Of a stretch of 17,047 nt of DNA, positions 14,716 through 17,047 are shown piece after piece. A model generated the notes under the pieces. It was not told the DNA's origin. It saw nothing but the letters and a program-made list of their open reading frames with translations, and did not search any database. The stretch is taken from contig JAEZMB010000218.1 in assembly GCA_023435825.1 (NCBI GenBank), positions 1 to 17,047 on the forward strand. Reading direction: 5' to 3'. Positions within the stretch are counted from its first letter, which is position 1; each line of letters begins with the position of its first letter. The position numbers and the translations under genes were made by a program. This stretch comes from Pseudomonadota bacterium (lineage in GTDB: Bacteria; Desulfobacterota; Desulfovibrionia; Desulfovibrionales; Desulfovibrionaceae).

Positions 14716-15803
14716 TGATCAAACGGGCCATGCGCCAGGGGTTTTCCCTGGCGCTGGCCTTTTTCGCCGCCGCCTTCCTGCTCGCCTGCGTGCGCCCGGC
14801 CGGCCCGGCTTCGGCCCAGTCCCGGCCCGCCGCCCAAACCTCTCCGTCCCTGGTCAACGACCGCCTGTCCTGCTGGATCGCCGACTGGGATCTGGCCCGG
14901 GGACTGGCCGAATGGCGCGCCCATCCCGGACTCTTCGACACCGTGCGCGTCTTTGCCGCCTATTTCAACGAAGCCGGCAAGCCCGCCCTGGCCCCGGACT
15001 GGGCCGCCGCCATCGGCCCCGACGTGTCCCGGGTCTTCGGCGCGACTCCGGCCTTCCTCACCGTGGTCAACGACATCGCCACCCCCACCGGCAAGGGCAA
15101 CAAGCTCAAGGACCCGGAACTGGTGCGCCGCCTCGTCGGCTCCCCGGCCGCCCGCAGCGCCCACATCGCCGACCTGCTGGCCCTGGCCGGCCGCTACCGT
15201 TTCGCCGGCATCGAGATCGACTACGAAAACGTGGCCGCATCCGATTGGCCGGATTTCTGCGCCTTCATCAGCGAGTTGCACCCGGCCGCCACGGCCAAGG
15301 GACTGGCCGTCTCGGTGCTGCTCCAGCCCCAGCGCCGCTTCCTGGCCACGCCCCTGCCGGCCGGCCCGGCCTACGTGCTCATGGGGTACAACCTCTTCGG
15401 CTCCCATTCCGGCCCCGGCCCCAAGGCCACGCCCGCCTTCCTGGCCGAACAGGCCAAGTCGCTGCGGGCCATTGGCCTGCTTGACGCCACGGCCCTGGCC
15501 CTGGCCACCGGCGGCTTCGACTGGACCGAGGCCAAGGCCGCCAAACAACTGGTCGAGTCCGAAGCGGCCAGCCTCATTGCCCAAAAAGGGGCTGCGTCGA
15601 CCCGCTCCGAAGTCGACGGCTACCTCGTCAGCCGCTACCGCGATCCCGCCGGCAAGGAACACGAAGTCTGGCACGCCGACGCCGCGACCTTCGCCACGCT
15701 GTGGCAGGCCGCCCAGAACGCCGGCTTCTCCCGCCTGGCCGTCTGGCGGCTCGGCGGCAACACCCCGGCGCTTTTCACCTGGCTCGCCACCCTCAAACAC
15801 TGA
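14715..15803 (+). CDS. GH18-like glycoside hydrolase, probable lipoprotein
   Basis: A 362-residue exported protein. The start is placed at the ATG overlapping the exporter stop (TGATG), implying translational coupling; the in-frame ATGs at 14688 and 14730 are alternatives, and none has a clear Shine-Dalgarno. The leader MRQGFSLALAFFAAAFLLAC ends in a lipobox-like FLLAC, while PASAQ a little later could be a type I site instead. The body has the family 18 chitinase/spore-hydrolase signature in altered form: FAGIEIDYEN (163-172) aligns with DGIDIDxE, keeping the catalytic glutamate E171 and D169 but replacing the two earlier aspartates. YVLMGYNLFGSHSGPGP matches the later GH18 strand. The likely role is trimming or releasing an amino-sugar polymer, as PgaB, PelA and PslG hydrolase domains do in their systems. 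Weak activity or a binding-only role cannot be excluded. Confidence 0.82.
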   Translation: MIKRAMRQGFSLALAFFAAAFLLACVRPAGPASAQSRPAAQTSPSLVNDRLSCWIADWDLARGLAEWRAHPGLFDTVRVFAAYFNEAGKPALAPDWAAAIGPDVSRVFGATPAFLTVVNDIATPTGKGNKLKDPELVRRLVGSPAARSAHIADLLALAGRYRFAGIEIDYENVAASDWPDFCAFISELHPAATAKGLAVSVLLQPQRRFLATPLPAGPAYVLMGYNLFGSHSGPGPKATPAFLAEQAKSLRAIGLLDATALALATGGFDWTEAKAAKQLVESEAASLIAQKGAASTRSEVDGYLVSRYRDPAGKEHEVWHADAATFATLWQAAQNAGFSRLAVWRLGGNTPALFTWLATLKH

Positions 15804-15808
15804 TTCCC

Positions 15809-15813
15809 GGAGG
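15809..15813 (+). promoter_or_regulatory. Shine-Dalgarno fixing a GTG start at 15821
   Basis: GGAGG lies 7 nt before GTG at 15821. Starting there yields a clean signal peptide, whereas longer in-frame starts run back into the preceding gene and would bury the signal peptide. Confidence 0.85.
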
Positions 15814-15820
15814 TCAGTCC

Positions 15821-16966
15821 GTGCTCCGCATCGGCCACTATTTCCTCGGCGGCGTCCTCGCCTGCTTGCTCGTCCTCGCCTTCGCCGCCGCCGCCCCGGC
15901 CCAAGGCCTGTCCGACGCCACCCGGGGCGTCCCGCTGCCCGGCAAAGGCCCCCGCGCCTACGTCAATCTCATCATCGACGATCTGCCCAACCTCGATCTC
16001 TGGGCGCAACTCGCCGACGACGCCGACGCGTTCGGCATGAAGACCACCCTGGCGCTCAACACCGCCAAGGCCACGCCGGCCGACTACGTCGCCATGGCCG
16101 CCCGCGTCGCCAAGGGCCACGAAATCGCCAACCATACCCGCGATCACGTGCCCGTGGCCCCCTCCGGCGTCATCAAACTCCGCTTCTTCAGCCCCCAGGC
16201 CAAATCGGCCTACGCCGCCGTGGACAGCCAGGCCAAAGTCCTGCGCATCATCGTTGACGACAACCCCAAACCCCTGGCCGAACTGGATCTCGCCGAAAAC
16301 GGCCGCCACCCGACCCTGCGACAGCTCGTAGATGCCCTCAGCAACGTGCGCGGCGTCGCGGCCGAACTCGGCGACCCCTACTACGCCAACATCCAGTCCC
16401 GGTTCCTGGCCGAACGCGACAAAACCGACATCTTTTTCAAAAACGGCTTCGCGCCGCTGTTCGTCGACATCCCCGCCCACGCCCGCTACGAAATCCAGGG
16501 TGCCGACGAAGACATCAGCGCCGGAATGCCCGGCTACGCCGTCAAATCCATGGTCTTCCCGTTCCTGGTCTCCGACGCCGCCTCGCGCCAGGTCACCAGC
16601 GAACTGGGACTCGCCTGCGGCCGAGTCGGCACCGCCGGCAATGCCGCCCTGGGCTCGCCCGGCGGCTACGACCTCTACCGCATCTACGCCGTTAAACCCC
16701 GCGACGCCTTCGGCACCGACCCCGCCTCGCCCCAGTTCGCCGCCAAAGTCGCCAGCTTCCTCAAAAAAATCAAAGAAATCGGTGGCGTCCTGTGCCTCTA
16801 TTCCCACGGCCCCGACGAGTTCACCAACGAACAATGGAAAGCCCTGCTGCCGCTGCTCGCCAAGGACAAGGACGTCGCCTACGTCACCCTCGGGGAATTG
16901 GGCGATTTCGTCCGAAAAACCGCCGTGCCGCGCGACGGGAAATACTACCTGCCCCAGGCCAAGTAG
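15821..16966 (+). CDS. Secreted NodB-like polysaccharide deacetylase with inserted domain
   Basis: A 381-residue exported protein beginning with GTG. Residues 1-28 form a signal peptide (cleavage after APAQ or nearby). Deacetylase motifs are intact: LIIDD (D53, D54), H105-T-R-D-H109, VFPFL (245-249) and LYSHG (H329), so it is probably an active metal-dependent deacetylase of the polysaccharide exported by this operon. Between HTRDH and FPF lies an insert of about 135 residues (containing LRIIVDDNPKPLAELDLAEN) that aligns by eye with the insert in the beta-helix fusion protein at 3532. The shared GGYDxxxIxAVxP and VASFLKKIKEIGG/VSAFLEWAKFNGA segments also mark the two as paralogues. It lies 17 nt after the glycosidase gene and is the last gene of the operon. 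No T-tract terminator is visible in the 81 nt that remain. Confidence 0.88.
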   Translation: MLRIGHYFLGGVLACLLVLAFAAAAPAQGLSDATRGVPLPGKGPRAYVNLIIDDLPNLDLWAQLADDADAFGMKTTLALNTAKATPADYVAMAARVAKGHEIANHTRDHVPVAPSGVIKLRFFSPQAKSAYAAVDSQAKVLRIIVDDNPKPLAELDLAENGRHPTLRQLVDALSNVRGVAAELGDPYYANIQSRFLAERDKTDIFFKNGFAPLFVDIPAHARYEIQGADEDISAGMPGYAVKSMVFPFLVSDAASRQVTSELGLACGRVGTAGNAALGSPGGYDLYRIYAVKPRDAFGTDPASPQFAAKVASFLKKIKEIGGVLCLYSHGPDEFTNEQWKALLPLLAKDKDVAYVTLGELGDFVRKTAVPRDGKYYLPQAK

Positions 16967-17020
16967 GGGTAGGGGAGAGGAGTTGGGAGTAGAGAGCAGG
17001 GAAAAGACAGGAAGGAAGAT
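16967..17020 (+). other. Purine-rich 3' spacer
   Basis: This 54-nt stretch after the operon's last stop codon is made almost entirely of G and A on the + strand, with only about seven pyrimidines. It carries no gene. It would give an unstructured, G-rich mRNA tail. Confidence 0.6.
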
Positions 17021-17047
17021 GCCTCCGGCGGCCGGGGGGCTCAGCCC
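17019..17047 (+). repeat. Start of a probable dispersed GC-rich repeat/stem-loop, cut by the window end
   Basis: The sequence gatgcctccggcggcc followed by a G-run and ctcagccc resembles the GC-rich palindromic elements often found after genes in Desulfovibrio-type genomes (recalled from general knowledge, not searched). The G-run and the terminal C-run begin a hairpin around ctcag, but its right arm is cut off. It could serve as the operon terminator. Confidence 0.4.

Noticed and set aside
15701..15820. Longer N-terminus for the last deacetylase
   Set aside because: It would overlap the preceding gene by about 100 nt and hide a good signal peptide. GTG at 15821 has a well-spaced GGAGG.
1..17047. 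CRISPR arrays, tRNA or rRNA genes, insertion sequences, integrases
   Set aside because: No regularly spaced repeats, tRNA-like folds, rRNA segments, transposase motifs or terminal inverted repeats were seen on either strand.

Overview
The window looks like part of a contig from a GC-rich, motile, Gram-negative bacterium. The best guess is a Desulfovibrionaceae-type Desulfobacterota such as Solidesulfovibrio or Desulfovibrio. That guess rests on the strong G/C bias at third codon positions, the style of the chemoreceptor tail, two sigma-54-type promoters and the mix of cell-surface genes; no rRNA or marker gene confirms it. All genes are on the + strand. The first 27 bases are almost certainly leftover Illumina Nextera adapter, so base 1 is a contig end and not biology.

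Left part (29-3032): the cytoplasmic signalling end of a methyl-accepting chemotaxis protein, cut by the contig end and closed by a strong terminator. It is followed by a two-gene uracil salvage operon, upp (uracil phosphoribosyltransferase) and uraA (NCS2 uracil permease).

Small isolated unit (3194-3473): a consensus-perfect sigma-54 promoter drives a 33-residue single-span membrane peptide. It is framed by two strong hairpin terminators, giving a predicted transcript of about 200 nt.

Surface polysaccharide region (3532-16966): first comes a secreted right-handed beta-helix protein fused to a NodB-like polysaccharide deacetylase. A 404-nt gap follows, carrying a 14-bp perfect inverted repeat, a second good sigma-54 promoter and a long leader. 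Then comes a tight five-gene operon: (1) an N-terminal PilZ domain fused to a hyaluronan/chitin-synthase-like family 2 glycosyltransferase; (2) an inner-membrane-anchored periplasmic protein with a catalytically degenerate NodB-like domain, a LamG-like domain and an unknown C-terminal domain; (3) a 1619-residue outer-membrane exporter with TPR repeats, a second degenerate NodB-like domain and a C-terminal beta-barrel; (4) a GH18-like glycosidase, probably a lipoprotein; (5) a secreted NodB-like deacetylase with intact motifs. Read together, this is a synthase-dependent exopolysaccharide system: c-di-GMP-responsive synthesis at the inner membrane, passage through a periplasmic scaffold and an outer-membrane pore, and deacetylation and trimming outside or in the periplasm. 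The logic resembles PNAG (Pga), cellulose (Bcs), Pel and alginate systems, but the combination of parts matches none that I recognise. An amino-sugar polymer (GlcNAc-containing) is the most economical product, by inference only.

The two intact deacetylases, at the two ends of the region, share an unusual insert of about 140 residues between catalytic motifs 2 and 3. With the two degenerate copies, the locus has four NodB-fold domains. The window ends in a purine-rich spacer and the start of what looks like a dispersed GC-rich repeat.
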